From assembly GCA_946413585.1 (NCBI GenBank), contig CAMKLG010000005.1, positions 1 through 64,000 of the forward strand: 64,000 nucleotides of DNA, read 5' to 3'. The DNA comes from an uncultured Bacteroidales bacterium. GTDB lineage: Bacteria; Bacteroidota; Bacteroidia; Bacteroidales; WCHB1-69. The notes beneath the pieces were generated by a model. It did no database searches. It saw only the letters and a program-made list of their open reading frames with translations, and was not told the origin of the DNA. Positions 55,456 through 64,000 of the stretch are shown here, one piece after another. Both the position numbers and the translations under genes were made by a program. Every line of letters begins with the position of its first letter. Within the stretch, counting starts at the first letter, position 1.

Positions 55456-56853
55456 TTACTTTCCGATGATTGCGGCTAACTCGTCCACGCCTTTCGGCAA
55501 ATGCGGTCCCAAAACGCGGTGGCCAGTCTCCGTGATTAACAGATCGTCCTCAATGCGGATGCCGCCGAAGTCGCGGTATTTCTCGACCACATCGTAGTTG
55601 ATGAAGTCGGCGAATTTATTCTCCTTCTTCCAGATGTCAATTAAATGCGGGATGAAGTAGATGCCGGGTTCGATGGAGACCACGAAGCCTGGTTTCAATT
55701 CGCGGGCCATGCGCAGCGATGCCCAGCCGAAGATGTTGCTCGGACGCACAGTGTCGTCATAACCAACGTAAATCTGTCCCAATCCTTCCATGTCATGTAC
55801 ATCGAGACCGATTTGGTGACCTAGACCGTGAACCATGAACAAGGCATGAGCACCCAATTCCACAGCTTCTTTCACGTCGCCTTTCATCAGGCCTAAGTCT
55901 TTGAGTCCCTGTGCAATAACCTCACATGAGAGACGGTGCAACTCTTTGTTGTACATACCTGGATGAGCAGCGTTGATAGCGTCCATGTTAGCTTTGAGAA
56001 CAATTTCGTAGATTTCTTGCTGTTTTTGAGTGAACTTGCCTCCGACAGGCATGGTACGCGTGTAGTCAGAGCAGTAGTTCATCAAACCTTCTGCGCCGGC
56101 ATCCATCAACAGCATGTTCCCGTTTTGGAGAATGCCGTTGTGCAGGTGATTGTGCAGTGTTTCACCGTGTTGCGACAAAATCACGGGGAAGGAGATGCCG
56201 TTACCAAACGACAAGGCGATGCCTTCTGCCAAACCTGCCAGTTCGCGTTCGGATTCGCCCGCCACAGCGCGACGCATCACGGCGGTGTGCATTTTCACAC
56301 CGATTTCGCAAGCCTTGTCCATCTCGTCGATTTCGCATTGCTCTTTGGCGGAACGCAGGTTCACGATGCCTTTGATGAGCTCCACGGAGGCATGTTCGCG
56401 GATGTGGTTGACATCGATGCCGGTGAGGTTGGCGAGCAGAATCTGGTTGTCGCCACGGTAAGGCGGCACGAAGTGGACCTTACGGCCTTGAGCTTGTGCC
56501 TGTTGGATAAAGTCGGCGAGTTGCCCGAACGGACGAGTCTCCGTCACGCCCACCTTCTCAGCCAGAGAGGCAATTGTCGGTTGGTCGCCCATCCAGATGA
56601 TGTCGTCGATGGTGTAGTCGTTGCCGAAGATAATGGATTGGTGCGCGTCAAAATCGATGACGGCGGCAATGTCGGCGATGGAAAGACCGAAGAAATAGAG
56701 GAAGTCGCTGTCCTGACGGAAGTTATAGGTATTATCAGGATAGTTCATCGGAGCCTCATGGTTGCCAAGGAACACGGCGATGCCGCCATTCACGGCATTC
56801 GTCAATTTCTCTCTTCTGTTTTTGTAAACTTGGGGTTCAAATAAAGGGTTCAT
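55456..56853 (-). CDS. pepP: Xaa-Pro aminopeptidase (M24B)
   Basis: NTYNFRQDSDFLYFFG; LMDAGAEGLMNYCSDYTRTMPVGGKFT; VHGLGHQIGLDVHD; GFVVSIEPGIY. Confidence 0.93.
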   Translation of the reverse strand: MNPLFEPQVYKNRREKLTNAVNGGIAVFLGNHEAPMNYPDNTYNFRQDSDFLYFFGLSIADIAAVIDFDAHQSIIFGNDYTIDDIIWMGDQPTIASLAEKVGVTETRPFGQLADFIQQAQAQGRKVHFVPPYRGDNQILLANLTGIDVNHIREHASVELIKGIVNLRSAKEQCEIDEMDKACEIGVKMHTAVMRRAVAGESERELAGLAEGIALSFGNGISFPVILSQHGETLHNHLHNGILQNGNMLLMDAGAEGLMNYCSDYTRTMPVGGKFTQKQQEIYEIVLKANMDAINAAHPGMYNKELHRLSCEVIAQGLKDLGLMKGDVKEAVELGAHALFMVHGLGHQIGLDVHDMEGLGQIYVGYDDTVRPSNIFGWASLRMARELKPGFVVSIEPGIYFIPHLIDIWKKENKFADFINYDVVEKYRDFGGIRIEDDLLITETGHRVLGPHLPKGVDELAAIIGK

Positions 56854-56868
56854 ATCTTTTGTGGTTTA

Positions 56869-57549
56869 TTATTCCTTAACAAATTTCATCATACTTGACT
56901 TGTTATCATTCGTAACTCTGACAACATAAATTCCGGAAGACAAGTCTGAAACATTAACATTTTGATTAACAGATGCATTTTCAACACGTTTCACTTCTTG
57001 CCCATTCATCGTAAGGATAGAAATCGTGGCTCCTTCAGCATTATCTATGAGGATAACATCAACCACGGGGTTGGGATGGACTGAAACCGTATTTGTCAAT
57101 TCCCCGATTCCAGAGCCAGTGGTGAAATAGCCGAACTCCGTCCAGCCTCCAGTCGCATTTTTGTTGAATTTTGCGTAACCGAAGGAATGCGGTGTGCCAG
57201 AGAATTTCAACGCAACATATCCGATGTTCATACCTTGTCCGGAATAGGTGTCGAGCGTAACCAGATTGGTAGTCCAAACAGCGGAAGAATGGCAGGCGTT
57301 CCACACCTCGTCTAAAGAAGCGTACTCTGCAACGGTGTACATTTGGTCTGAACTCGGAACCGCAACTGAACCTGAAATGGGTTCCAGTTGAACTTCGCTG
57401 GGATCATAATTCGGAATGGAAAACTGAGAAACACCATTCACATTCAAGACACCGTTTTCAGGAGCGACTTGAACCGTAGTATAATTTTGTGCAAACGCAC
57501 CGACGGTACACATAAGGCAAAGTACCATAGCCATCATGTAATTTTTCAT
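56869..57549 (-). CDS. Secreted protein with T9SS type A C-terminal sorting domain
   Basis: Signal peptide; VSVHPNPVVDVILIDNAEGATISILTMNGQEVKRV...LSSGIYVVRVTNDNKSSMMKFVKE. Confidence 0.88.
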   Translation of the reverse strand: MKNYMMAMVLCLMCTVGAFAQNYTTVQVAPENGVLNVNGVSQFSIPNYDPSEVQLEPISGSVAVPSSDQMYTVAEYASLDEVWNACHSSAVWTTNLVTLDTYSGQGMNIGYVALKFSGTPHSFGYAKFNKNATGGWTEFGYFTTGSGIGELTNTVSVHPNPVVDVILIDNAEGATISILTMNGQEVKRVENASVNQNVNVSDLSSGIYVVRVTNDNKSSMMKFVKE

Positions 57550-57591
57550 AATTCGTATAATTACTTGAAATTAATACTCCAAATTCTTCGT

Positions 57592-58857
57592 TCAATAGGA
57601 TTTTATATGATTAATCGCCGCGTCCAGTTGCGGTTTGAAGTCGCCGTTGTAGTCTTTGCGGAGGACGATTTCATCGGGGGTGTGGCCGATGCCTTCCCAA
57701 ACTTTTCCGCTGATTTGTGCCTCGAAAGAGGAGGTATAGACGTAGTGCCCTTGTGACATATAGCTGTTTCCAAACGGACCACCGTAGTTGAGGTCGATGC
57801 ATTCGGCAGGTTGCAGCGGGCCTGTACCACCGTGTGTGCGTTCGCCTATCGTATGGCTAGTGGGTAGCACCGCTTTGATGGTCATCGGCTCTATCTCACC
57901 CATGCTTACCGAGTTGATATCGCAAAGAACTACGTATGGAATATTCTCGGCAGTGATATCGCGGTGATATTCCTTGTTGGGCTCAATATAGTAAGGTGTC
58001 CATACGGAGTGTTCCAATCGCCCTGGACCCTCTTTGTAGCGGGTCTTCATAATTTCTGTCCGTTCGTTGAGGTAGTTGCCGATGAGGTAATCGAGGTCAT
58101 CTTGGTAGCCGCCACGGTTGCAGCGGTTGTCGAGGATAATGCCGGCCAGTTGATTGCGCGGGGTCTCTACAATAGCCTTGAAATAGTGGTCGAGCAGTTG
58201 CGCCGCCACACCGTTCTGTAGCATCACTGGAGTGATACCCGCCGATGACTGCCACAAATAAGGAACCTTCCGACCGTCAGGCAGTCTGAAAAGGATATAG
58301 TGGTATTTGATCTCCATTCCCAATTCAGGTGCGTAACCTGTACATTCCTCATGAACTTCGACAGTATATTGACTTTCAATGTTTTGCAAGAAAACTTGGA
58401 GGCCTGCACTTTCCTCGGCGGCCGATTCAAAGTAGTAATCGCGGGTAGGAATCTCCAAATTGCAAGGAGTGACACTCACGATATCGTACATATCATCGGG
58501 TGCGGGATGAAGGTTCCTCACCAGGAAAGTCAGATGGTGGTCGCGAAGCCCACCGATAATGCTGGTATAGAGTTTCTGCAAATCCTCCGTCTTCACGTAT
58601 CCGACCTCCTCGTATTGCTTGTCAAGTTCTTGAAATTTAGGATAATACCGACTGTATGCGGCATCCCAGTCCGTGGTATCGACATCCCAAAACACGTAGC
58701 CCGTGTTGAGGACTTTCCAAAGGTAGTCGAATTGTTCGGCGTAGGTGCTGTAGGCGAGTTTACCATTCTCTCCAATGTACGGCATATAGTCGGCCTCTTT
58801 GCGGCAAGAGGCGCATACTAAAACTAAAATTGCTGCTATGGTGATGATTTTCTTCAT
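57592..58857 (-). CDS. S41 family (C-terminal processing) peptidase lipoprotein
   Basis: Lipobox ILVLVCASCRKE; LAGIILDNRCNRGGYQDDLDYLIG; GERTHGGTGPLQP; ORF-track start at 58989 lies inside a noncoding repeat. Confidence 0.8.
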   Translation of the reverse strand: MKKIITIAAILVLVCASCRKEADYMPYIGENGKLAYSTYAEQFDYLWKVLNTGYVFWDVDTTDWDAAYSRYYPKFQELDKQYEEVGYVKTEDLQKLYTSIIGGLRDHHLTFLVRNLHPAPDDMYDIVSVTPCNLEIPTRDYYFESAAEESAGLQVFLQNIESQYTVEVHEECTGYAPELGMEIKYHYILFRLPDGRKVPYLWQSSAGITPVMLQNGVAAQLLDHYFKAIVETPRNQLAGIILDNRCNRGGYQDDLDYLIGNYLNERTEIMKTRYKEGPGRLEHSVWTPYYIEPNKEYHRDITAENIPYVVLCDINSVSMGEIEPMTIKAVLPTSHTIGERTHGGTGPLQPAECIDLNYGGPFGNSYMSQGHYVYTSSFEAQISGKVWEGIGHTPDEIVLRKDYNGDFKPQLDAAINHIKSY

Positions 58858-58878
58858 TTTATTTTGGTTTTTTGTGGT

Positions 58879-58924
58879 CCCCACACTGCGCTCCTTCGTC
58901 GCTTGTATGGGGTTAATTGCACTG
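58879..58924. repeat. 46-bp direct repeat, copy 1 (hairpin-forming)
   Basis: CCCCACACTGCGCTCCTTCGTCGCTTGTATGGGGTTAATTGCACTG. Confidence 0.9.
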
Positions 58925-58945
58925 ATGTCTTTTGTTCCTTTGTCG

Positions 58946-58991
58946 CCCCACACTGCGCTCCTTCGTCGCTTGTATGGGGTTAATTGCACTG
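58946..58991. repeat. 46-bp direct repeat, copy 2 (67 bp downstream of copy 1)
   Basis: Identical to copy 1. Confidence 0.9.
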
Positions 58992-59063
58992 CGTGCGTTT
59001 TGCCCCTCCGGGGCTGCTTAAGGAATGATGTTTATGATGATTATTTCCCTATTCCCTATTGCC

Positions 59064-59747
59064 TTAAAAAGTATAAGAAGCTCCGAATGTGATAGACAAC
59101 GTGTTAAGGTACCGCGGGTCTCGGAGGTTCGGGGAGCTGCGATGGTGACTCACTAGGTCGTAGTAGTAGAGTGCGTCAAGGTTGATGCCCCAATGGTCAC
59201 TCAATTTGTAGCTCAGCCCGAGACCACCAATGAGACCCGCGCAAAAACGATTGTCCTCGGTCGTAAATTCGCGCACCTCATTGAAATTATTGAAATAGAC
59301 ATAATAGTCTGTCATCCAATACGTTCTACCAACTCTTCGGTCGCGAAGCCAGTAACCCATATAACCACCGGCGTATGCATGCCCGCGTAAATTTTTCCCA
59401 CCAAAGGAGAAATCGGCCATGATGGGAAGCATCAGATAATAGTTGTGGTGGTTGGTGAAAACCGGATTCAAGTAGTTGAGATTCCGGTCCATACGGTGCG
59501 AGCGGCGCATAAAGCTAAGGTCGGCGCGAAGGGCAAACCAGTCGGTAAAGCCATAACGTGCCTGAATACCAACATCATAACCGCTGAATCCCGAATAGGA
59601 TTCGTCAATACGTCCCGCATTGGACCGCGTGATGGTGGTGTAATCCCATCCGCCTTTGATTCCCACTGTCCATTGGGCGTCTGCCACGAGAAAGCTACAG
59701 CACAAAGCTATTGCAATAATCAGTCTTAATAAGATATTCCTATTCAT
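59064..59747 (-). CDS. Outer membrane beta-barrel protein
   Basis: Signal peptide, AQWTVGIKGGWDYTTITR, alternating beta pattern, C-terminal ITFGASYTF. Confidence 0.75.
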   Translation of the reverse strand: MNRNILLRLIIAIALCCSFLVADAQWTVGIKGGWDYTTITRSNAGRIDESYSGFSGYDVGIQARYGFTDWFALRADLSFMRRSHRMDRNLNYLNPVFTNHHNYYLMLPIMADFSFGGKNLRGHAYAGGYMGYWLRDRRVGRTYWMTDYYVYFNNFNEVREFTTEDNRFCAGLIGGLGLSYKLSDHWGINLDALYYYDLVSHHRSSPNLRDPRYLNTLSITFGASYTF

Positions 59748-59809
59748 AATGATAGAGTTTTATTCTAAATAATGAAGACGGCAAATGTACATAAATTACG
59801 AATACGTGC

Positions 59810-61282
59810 CTAATTTTTGACGGTCAGCTGTTTTGTTTCAGGAATGGGGTAGTACTCGTATGCTCCGAGGTCGGGGATGCCGTTGCGCGGGCGACCGAGA
59901 ATGTCTGTGGTGATGCCCAATCCGGTCATGCCAGCGTCGATGGCTGGAGAAGTCTCTTCAATGTTGTAGTTCTGCCCGTAAGTGGATATGAATTTGGGAT
60001 TTGCATTGAAGCAGTTGATGAAATGCCCATTTTGAATGGAGTCGGCACGCACGATACAGTTGTGGAACGTGTAGTTTAGCTCTGCACCACTTTTTGTGCC
60101 TGTTGAAAATTCATTTTCCAACGCTCCATAGATGATGCAATTGTTGAAGGTGGCGTTGGCATCGCCTAAGTACATGACATTTACCGCTTCATTGCCCACT
60201 ACCTCTGCAACGGTGAAGTTGTTGGTCAGTGCAACCGCAGGGGTTTTTCGTGCCGACTGGGTGAAATAGTTGGCTACGGTCACTTGGTTGAATGTGTAGT
60301 CGCCCACCTGTAATGCCAAACTGTATTTCCCATTGTTGCTGATTTGGCAGTTGTTCATCTCAAGGTTGGCTCCCATAGTTAGGATGCCAGTACTTTGATT
60401 GTTGTGTATTACGGAGTTATTGATGATAGTCTTGTTTCCAGTGTATTCTTCCAATGCTTGCAGGTGCAACCCGATACTCGCGTTGGAGATGATAGCGTTT
60501 TCGATGAGATTTTCGCCTGAACCTTCATTGATCCAAATCTTTTCCCATTGGGCGTAATCGTTGGCGAAGAATGATTCCAAACGGTCTCCCCTGATTGTCA
60601 CAGGTTCGTCTATCGTTCCGTTAATGTGGATGTTACCGTAACGATAGACCCAAATGCCGCCACCATTGTGTACATATACTTTAGTGCCAGGATCAATGGT
60701 GAGTTTGCCCAACGAATCAATTACCGCCCAGCCGTAAATCACCCAAGGTTTGTCATTGGTCCAATGCACATGTTCGTGCTCGTGCGCGACAATGTGGTAG
60801 TGAATACTGCCACCTGTATGGTCGGGGAGAATGAAGTGCGCATCCTGTCCGCAGGCTACCAACTGTACCGACTGCGTGCGATTTTTTTGATAAAACAGGA
60901 TGGAATCGGTGACAAGATAGGGCAAATTTTGGTTGGTGGGGTTGATGTTGACCTTCACGAAGACGAAGATGCTGTCGTGCGCGGGAATTTCCACGTTGTG
61001 AAACTCAGTGCCAGGCACCCCATCCACGTTGATGCTGTAGTACGATTGTTTTCCTCCTGCCAGTGCGATATCCACTTCCACGGGCGATCCGGTTGTGTTT
61101 CGCACGGTGAAACTGCGTGAACTTGACGTGATAGTGGTGAACACTGTGTCGAACATTATCGTGTCTGCCGAGAATTCCAGTTTCACTCCGTCCAAGTTGT
61201 TGTCGCGGTGGCAACCAGGCATAGTCAGTGCCAAGGATGTCACCAGAATTAGGTATGTTGCAATAATAATCGTTCTTTTCAT
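59810..61282 (-). CDS. Lipoprotein with right-handed parallel beta-helix-like repeats
   Basis: Lipobox-like LALTMPGCHRD; NNSVIHNNQSTGI, NCQISNNGKYS, NCIIYGALEN; RPRNGIPDLGAYEY C-terminus. Confidence 0.75.
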   Translation of the reverse strand: MKRTIIIATYLILVTSLALTMPGCHRDNNLDGVKLEFSADTIMFDTVFTTITSSSRSFTVRNTTGSPVEVDIALAGGKQSYYSINVDGVPGTEFHNVEIPAHDSIFVFVKVNINPTNQNLPYLVTDSILFYQKNRTQSVQLVACGQDAHFILPDHTGGSIHYHIVAHEHEHVHWTNDKPWVIYGWAVIDSLGKLTIDPGTKVYVHNGGGIWVYRYGNIHINGTIDEPVTIRGDRLESFFANDYAQWEKIWINEGSGENLIENAIISNASIGLHLQALEEYTGNKTIINNSVIHNNQSTGILTMGANLEMNNCQISNNGKYSLALQVGDYTFNQVTVANYFTQSARKTPAVALTNNFTVAEVVGNEAVNVMYLGDANATFNNCIIYGALENEFSTGTKSGAELNYTFHNCIVRADSIQNGHFINCFNANPKFISTYGQNYNIEETSPAIDAGMTGLGITTDILGRPRNGIPDLGAYEYYPIPETKQLTVKN

Positions 61283-61356
61283 TACTCTAATATACTTAAA
61301 GTCTTCTTTGCGTGCTACATCCACATGCGTTCTTATGTCGCTTGTGTGGAGTTATT

Positions 61357-62115
61357 TCATTCATCATTCATCATTCCAGCATAACGTACGTTTGTCAAAA
61401 ATAGTGCATTGGCGGGTGCGGAAGTTCGTGCTGCACATCTATCTCTTTGATTGATAATATCTTGGAATCCTTGTATGGTGATTTTTCCAGTGCCGACTTC
61501 GAGAAGGGTTCCCACGATGGCTCGCACCATATTGCGTAAGAAACGGTTTGCCGTGATGGTGAAGACCAGTTCGTCATCCTGCTTCTCCCAATGGGCCTCC
61601 GTGATGTGGCAAATGAAATTGTTGACCTGCGTGTGCACTTTTGAAAAACTGGTAAAATCCTCATTCTGAAGGAGTAACGACGCTGCTTCATTCATCTTTT
61701 CTACATCTAGTTCGCGGTGATAGTGGTAGGCAAACTGTTGCTTGAAAGGATTTTTCTTCGTGCATATATAATATTTGTAGGTACGGCTGTCGGCATCGAA
61801 GCGGGCGTGAAGGTCGGATGCTACCTCAAAAAGGTCGAAAATAACGATTTCCTTGGGCAGAAAATTGTTGAGCTTGAATACCAAATGTTGGCATTCTTTA
61901 GGGGTGAGGTGAGTCTCTGTATCAAAATGGGCATAGTAGGAGCTGGCGTGCACGCCGGTGTCGGTGCGCCCGCAACCAGTGATGGCCACACGCGGCTCAT
62001 GGAGCAGCAAAGAGAGGCAAGTCTCTAGCGTTTCCTGCACAGACGGATGGTTCGGCTGAATCTGCCAGCCGAAAAACGCAGAACCATTATATGCCAAATG
62101 CATAAAGTATCGCAT
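61357..62115 (-). CDS. truA: tRNA pseudouridine synthase A
   Basis: YNGSAFFGWQIQP; GCGRTDTGVHASSYYAHFD; FLRNMVRAIVGTLLEVG. Confidence 0.95.
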   Translation of the reverse strand: MRYFMHLAYNGSAFFGWQIQPNHPSVQETLETCLSLLLHEPRVAITGCGRTDTGVHASSYYAHFDTETHLTPKECQHLVFKLNNFLPKEIVIFDLFEVASDLHARFDADSRTYKYYICTKKNPFKQQFAYHYHRELDVEKMNEAASLLLQNEDFTSFSKVHTQVNNFICHITEAHWEKQDDELVFTITANRFLRNMVRAIVGTLLEVGTGKITIQGFQDIINQRDRCAARTSAPANALFLTNVRYAGMMNDE

Positions 62116-62133
62116 ATTATCAATTTCAGGCTG

Positions 62134-62141
62134 CAAAAGTA
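62134..62141 (-). promoter_or_regulatory. -7 element (TACTTTTG) of truA
   Basis: Reverse-strand TAnnTTTG just upstream of the start at 62115. Confidence 0.5.
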
Positions 62142-62222
62142 GCATTTTTCTACAGAAAATTTTTATCGGTTTGCATATTCTTAATTTATGTACTTTTGCC
62201 GCATCATTTTAAAACCATTATT

Positions 62223-62993
62223 ATGAAGCGTGTTTTGTTATTAGCATTTTTGTTGGGTACAGTTTTGCCGATCTTGAATGCCCAAACTCAGCCTCTTGGT
62301 GACCATCCGAGGATGAATTCTACATATATCAAAGATAATGGAATTGGTTCCCGTGTCAATTTTGGAGCGACGTTTGCTCCCACGATAAGTTGGATGTATG
62401 ACCATACGCCAGGGTATGAGAAGAATGGCGTGATTATGGGAATGCGCTATGGCTTGAATTTGAACATCAATCTGACACATAAAAAGAATTTTTATTTTTC
62501 CACGGGTATTTTTGCAGAACATGCTGGAGGAAAATTGAAATTTTTGGACAATGTTCCGATTGGTCCATTAGGTATTGCGGATAGTACGCTCACACAGCGC
62601 ACCTATCGTTCCATCTACCTCTCCATTCCCACTGGCATCACAATGAAAACCAATTCAATCAACAATTTTTACGTTTGTGGTAATGTTGGATTGATGCACA
62701 GTTTTAATTTAAATGCCAGTAATATAGATAGTTATTACTTTGGTGAAGAACTATGGTCAAGAGAGAGGGTCTCTTCCGATGAGGCAGCTCTTTTCAAAGA
62801 GTCATTTTTCGTAGGGGTTGGTTTCGAATATGCAGTGACACCGACTATGCGTGCGGGCGTGATGATCAATTATGCGCAAAGCTTCACTAACTATTTCAAA
62901 GGCAAAGGCCAAGCACGGAATGGTCTCAGTGGTGTAGATCAACGCGCCAACTTGGGTTGTGTTGAGATAGCATTGAACATTAACTTTTTCTAA
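62223..62993 (+). CDS. Outer membrane beta-barrel protein (PorT-like fold class)
   Basis: Signal peptide MKRVLLLAFLLGTVLPILNAQ; beta-barrel pattern; C-terminal ALNINFF; TACTTTTG at 62191. Confidence 0.65.
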   Translation: MKRVLLLAFLLGTVLPILNAQTQPLGDHPRMNSTYIKDNGIGSRVNFGATFAPTISWMYDHTPGYEKNGVIMGMRYGLNLNINLTHKKNFYFSTGIFAEHAGGKLKFLDNVPIGPLGIADSTLTQRTYRSIYLSIPTGITMKTNSINNFYVCGNVGLMHSFNLNASNIDSYYFGEELWSRERVSSDEAALFKESFFVGVGFEYAVTPTMRAGVMINYAQSFTNYFKGKGQARNGLSGVDQRANLGCVEIALNINFF

Positions 62994-62996
62994 ATC

Positions 62997-63608
62997 ATGA
63001 AGTTCATCTGTATTGGACGGAATTATGCGGCTCATGCGGCGGAATTGAATAATGCGGTTCCTGCGCAACCTGTCTTTTTCCTCAAACCGGAGTCGGCTAT
63101 CACTCGTTGTAATCGCCCTTTTTTCCTGCCGGACTTTTCCGATGAGGTGCATTATGAAACTGAAATTATCGTGAAAATCAACCGGTTGGGAAAGTGTATC
63201 TCGGAGAAGTATGCGCATAAGTATTACGATGAAATCGGATTAGGTGTAGATTTTACGGCGCGTGACATTCAGCGCAAGTGTATGGCCGAGGGAGAACCTT
63301 GGGAAATTGCCAAGGCCTTCGATGGCTCTGCGGTGGTGGGAAAATTTCTCCCTAAGTCGCAATTTGCTGATATCCAGGACCTGCATTTTCACCTGCTGCT
63401 CAATGGCGAGCAAGTGCAAACAGGTCACACAAAGGATATGCTCTTCTCCATTGACACGCTCATTTCCTACGTTTCTCGCTTCATGACGTTGAAAATGGGT
63501 GACATTCTCTTTACAGGTACGCCGGTGGGAGTGGGACCCGTTCATATCAACGACCATCTGCAAGGCTATTTGGAAGGAGAGTGCCTTTTTGATTTCAAAG
63601 TGAAGTGA
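62997..63608 (+). CDS. Fumarylacetoacetate hydrolase family protein
   Basis: CIGRNYAAHAAELN; FLKPESAI; DEVHYETEIIVKI; GLGVDFTARDIQ; LFTGTPVGVGP. Confidence 0.92.
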   Translation: MKFICIGRNYAAHAAELNNAVPAQPVFFLKPESAITRCNRPFFLPDFSDEVHYETEIIVKINRLGKCISEKYAHKYYDEIGLGVDFTARDIQRKCMAEGEPWEIAKAFDGSAVVGKFLPKSQFADIQDLHFHLLLNGEQVQTGHTKDMLFSIDTLISYVSRFMTLKMGDILFTGTPVGVGPVHINDHLQGYLEGECLFDFKVK

Positions 63609-63662
63609 GGGTGAGATTAGAACATAGACTTAGATAACAACTTAGACTTAATCCAGAATAAT

Positions 63663-64000
63663 ATGAATGTAAAAGCCAGACTGATAATAATGAATTTCCT
63701 CCAATTTGCCATTTGGGGGGCGTATTTGACATGCATGGGACGCTATTTAGGCCCTCACGGGATGGGGCATCATATTGGACTATTCTATTCTATCCAAGGA
63801 ATTGTTTCCATCTTTATGCCTGCATTACTGGGTATTGTGGCTGATCGTTGGATTCCTGCCCAGAAAATGTTAGGCATTAGTCATGCTATCTCAGGTACCG
63901 CCATGATTTCAGCAGGTGCGTATGGACTTGCTGCCGGAAATGCTGTCCAATTTGGTGTATTGTTTCCTTTATATACAATCGGTGTCGCCTTTTTCATGCC
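63663..64000 (+). CDS. MFS nucleoside transporter, N-terminal part (truncated by window end)
   Basis: MNVKARLIIMNFLQFAIWGAYLTCMGRYLG...GLFYSIQGIVSIFMPALLGIVADRWIPAQKMLG. Confidence 0.8.
   Translation, partial: MNVKARLIIMNFLQFAIWGAYLTCMGRYLGPHGMGHHIGLFYSIQGIVSIFMPALLGIVADRWIPAQKMLGISHAISGTAMISAGAYGLAAGNAVQFGVLFPLYTIGVAFFM

Noticed and set aside
55936-56844. 302-aa plus-strand ORF opposite pepP
   Set aside because: Antisense shadow of pepP
58858-58989. 44-aa N-terminal extension of the S41 peptidase ORF
   Set aside because: Encoded by the 46-bp repeats; lipoprotein signal begins at MKKIITIAA (58857)

Overview
The window is 64 kb of a Bacteroidota (Bacteroidales-like) chromosome. Two sequence-level signs support this: many TAnnTTTG-type promoter elements and a type IX secretion gene set (porV-porU, porP/sprF, gldJ, a T9SS-CTD cargo protein). 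Most of the window is ordinary housekeeping DNA: sufC (partial), gph, ispF, engB, guaB, an addA-like helicase-nuclease, purE, pruA, rluB, a U32 peptidase, lgt, metK, ribH, fmt, HU, a TrmH-like methylase, ackA, ahcY, aroK, elbB, pepP, truA and a partial MFS nucleoside transporter.

The accessory-looking part is roughly 16.3-29.3 kb. It contains:
(1) a noncoding block with three different 11-bp-period repeat arrays;
(2) a lipoprotein with clan CD/CHAT-like His-Gly and Ala-Cys motifs next to a small exported Cys protein;
(3) a beta-propeller-like lipoprotein with a TM segment, a 7-residue-repeat coiled coil and a cytosolic domain without a kinase, preceded by a perfect 15-bp-arm palindrome at its promoter;
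(4) a divergent, tightly packed seven-gene operon centred on a pseudokinase-like/AAA+ fusion, with DUF805, small membrane proteins, an exported repeat protein and a PPP-type metallophosphatase. This operon is my best candidate for an undescribed system.

A second signal is window-wide: intergenic regions are repeatedly filled with degenerate but strictly phased 7-bp units that abut stop codons, plus hexad, 11-bp and palindromic families. I did all motif work by eye. No database search, HMM or folding was run.
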